A DNA stretch of 64,000 nt from the NCBI RefSeq assembly GCF_019097595.1, contig NC_080712.1, positions 23,181,646 to 23,245,645 on the forward strand. Reading direction: 5' to 3'. Each line of letters starts with the position of its first letter. The stretch's first letter is position 1. The position numbers and the translations under genes are program-made. The stretch comes from Hemibagrus wyckioides (taxonomy: Eukaryota > Chordata > Actinopteri > Siluriformes > Bagridae). Below, piece by piece: positions 61,705 through 64,000 of this stretch. The notes below the pieces were generated by a model. That model did no database searches. It was given only the letters and a program-made list of their open reading frames with translations, and was not told the DNA's origin.

Positions 61705-62070
61705 GTAAGTGATGGACAGAAAGATGAAGATGACATTTGTGCCATAGTGCTGCTCTGTGCGTGTGTGTATGTGTGTGTGTGTGTGTGAGAGAGAGTGTGT
61801 TTTTATTACATTCTTCCGTGTGAACTTTGTTCTGTATTGGGAAACTCCTATCAGGCGCAGTTGCTTCCCGTGTGACACAAGTGTCAGAAGTGTGTTGTGT
61901 TTTCGTAACTGCGTTTAAAAGAAGTAAAAGTGATGCAAAAATACTTTTACTGGTGCATGTTGCCTCTTGTAATGTGTGTAAACAATGAAAAGAATGTTAT
62001 GTGACATCTCAGTTTGACATATGTTGCACAGGACAGAAAACACACTGACACACACACACACACACACACA

Positions 62071-62125
<55 letters not shown>

Positions 62126-64000
62126 ACACACACACACATTACTGTATGTATATTACTGTAGTTAAACAATACAGTGATATTTGATCTAACAGCTGTACAC
62201 AAGGGAAAATGTGTCAGAACATGTAGACCCAATAGTGCTCCAAGTGCATAACTTGATGCAGCACAGTAGTATTAAATGCCGTCAAAGCCTTGGGGTAATA
62301 GAGTAAAAAACGGTGACCAGAAAACAACGCAGGATCGCATCCATTTAAGTGATGCTGTGGGAGGACTGGAGGAGTCAAGACTGCACATTCCCGAGTGTTA
62401 AGCTTCATAATATGTGCTCACACTCACAACAATTATTTTGCTCAGAACACTGGGTCTCGCAAAAGTACTTTATGCCTTTTAAACAACATCATGTAACTAT
62501 AACAAGATGAATACCATTTTCAAAAGACTTTCTTAGGTTGCCTAATTATCCAAATTACTTTACAAGGAATTGATGTAATTTAATTTTGCAGTGTGCTCTG
62601 CTTGGTTGTGGCAAACTGGGTGTCTTTTGAAATCCAAAAACACACAACTAGCAAAGGGTTGAATTTATTTACCTCTTTTGCTTAGTTTGTTCTGCTTCAT
62701 CACTTTTGTTTACTGCTTTAAGAAACATAGTCAGTGATGCGTGATGTGGTTGATATCGCATGTAAGCTCTGATTACTAGTTACAAATGATCGTTACAGAA
62801 AATGTTACAAAGCTGCATTTTAGAGCTGCGGATCGGCTGAATGTCCTCACAGTTTCAAAAATACTTTTGTATCATTATGGGAGCATCTGATCCTCCACAA
62901 AGTGCTAAAATATTTGCATGACTATCTTGGTGAGGTACTGCCATTAACTTGGGTGTTAGTGTAGATAAGTATGCCATTGTTTTTTCTTTAGTTTAAGATT
63001 AAGTTGTAGGTTTTTCTGGAGATTTTGTGCATTTTCTTTTTGTTAAAAAAAGACATTTTCCATAGGGACCTACTAAATGTGAACACTAGGGCAAATTTGT
63101 CATCTGTTCCTGTTGTTGTGGGGACATACAGGTCCTACACACTGCTTAATGCACGCACAACACCCAAGCATGCATGACCATTCACCTTGCTAAAGTAAAC
63201 AAAACTAACATGATTAGCCTCAGCAGTGTGATGCCTGTTATTATTCCAAACAATGTAATGTAGAACAAAATCCACAACGTACAAACAATGCTGTGTTATA
63301 TGCTCCAACACTGCTGCTGTGGTGTATAATAATATAGCCAGCTTGGTCACAAACACTTCAGCTGAAAATGTCAATGTTGTGTCCAACACAAAACTCTGAA
63401 ATACAAAAACACTGTATTTTCCTGTTAAAGGAGCACAATATAACTTTAGAGCCTTCTGCAGCCTGCAAGGAGAATTGCAATGGCAGTGAGAACCTTCAAG
63501 ACTCTACAGTCTTCCAGCTGTGGTCTGGTCTAGTTTCACTTTTATTAAAATCTACACAGGAGCCTTAAAGGAAAGTACTGTAGAGAAATCAAGTGTAAGG
63601 ACGCACTCGAGGCGGGTTGATCTGAATCCATATTCAGAACTTTATTCATAAATCGGCAGGCAATACTTGTAGTAAGTGTGGATATGCGAAAGGGTCAAAA
63701 CGGGCAAACAACACAATCTAGAAACCAAAACCAAATCGCAAAACCGAAACTCAAAGTCGAAAGGGAAACAGGCAAGGATCATACACAATCTATCTAGACA
63801 ATATTCTGGAAATGCTCTGTATGCACTCAGAGAGAATGATACTTCTCAGGGAACAAAGGGCTGTAAGCTGTTTATATACCCCGGCACCGGAAATCAGTTC
63901 ATGATGTCAAAACTCGGGTGATGGTTCCTTCTGGCATTCTGGATCTGGATCAAGTTCCTGCCATTTATAAAATAGCAGTGAAATTTGATGTCTAGATACA
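61705..64000 (+). other. ttc7a: ttc7a intron 1 (part)
   Basis: Begins with GTAAGT. Contains a GT/GA tract at about 61763-61795, a (CA)n(CT)n(CA)n compound tract at 62049-62138 and an unassigned repeat-like stretch at 63600-63960. No further TTC7 exon recognised. Confidence 0.6.
62049..62138. repeat. (CA)n(CT)n(CA)n compound microsatellite
   Basis: CA units, then CT units with one GTCT interruption, then CA units again. Confidence 0.95.

Overview
The window is vertebrate nuclear DNA, almost certainly from a teleost fish. Genes are sparse with large introns, the background is AT-rich with CpG-rich promoter islands, microsatellites are very dense, and it carries many Tc1-like transposon relics, tRNA-derived SINE fragments and an L2-like LINE tail. 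The repeat mix resembles otophysan (catfish-like) genomes, but that is an impression from memory.

Five protein-coding genes are supported by protein similarity and splice sites. (1) prkce, minus strand: first coding exon at 15849-16196, with the rest of the gene beyond the left edge, so 1-15848 is intron 1. (2) socs5, plus strand: probable non-coding 5' exon in a CpG-rich island ending at 21472, and a single coding exon 29325-31004 (559 aa). (3) A paired-like homeobox gene best read as prop1, plus strand: three coding exons 51984-52053, 52871-53097 and 53490-53876 (227 aa). (4) mcfd2, minus strand: three coding exons 57453-57302, 56405-56246 and 55691-55560 (147 aa), plus a 5' UTR exon near 57861. 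(5) ttc7a, plus strand: first coding exon 61575-61704, running off the right edge.

The order PRKCE ... SOCS5, MCFD2, TTC7A matches the human 2p21 block, including MCFD2 and TTC7A being transcribed away from each other. prop1 sits between socs5 and mcfd2 here, whereas human PROP1 is on 5q. The five genes do not form one pathway: a PKC signalling kinase, a JAK/EGFR-signalling suppressor, a pituitary transcription factor, an ER cargo-receptor subunit and a PI4K-complex scaffold.

The gaps hold no further gene I can recognise. They carry mobile-element debris, including three related ~530 bp Tc1-derived MITEs at 44.6, 49.3 and 60.1 kb, a fold-back element at 18.1 kb with ~190 bp arms, and a nested Tc1 relic at 39-40.7 kb. 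There are also CTCF-like motifs with a suggestive orientation pattern and a few promoter-like or exon-like fragments. I found no CRISPR array, rRNA, tRNA gene or prokaryotic feature. No clearly new system is visible; the most biologically pointed oddity is a Cys-to-Ala change in the elongin-binding BC box of socs5.
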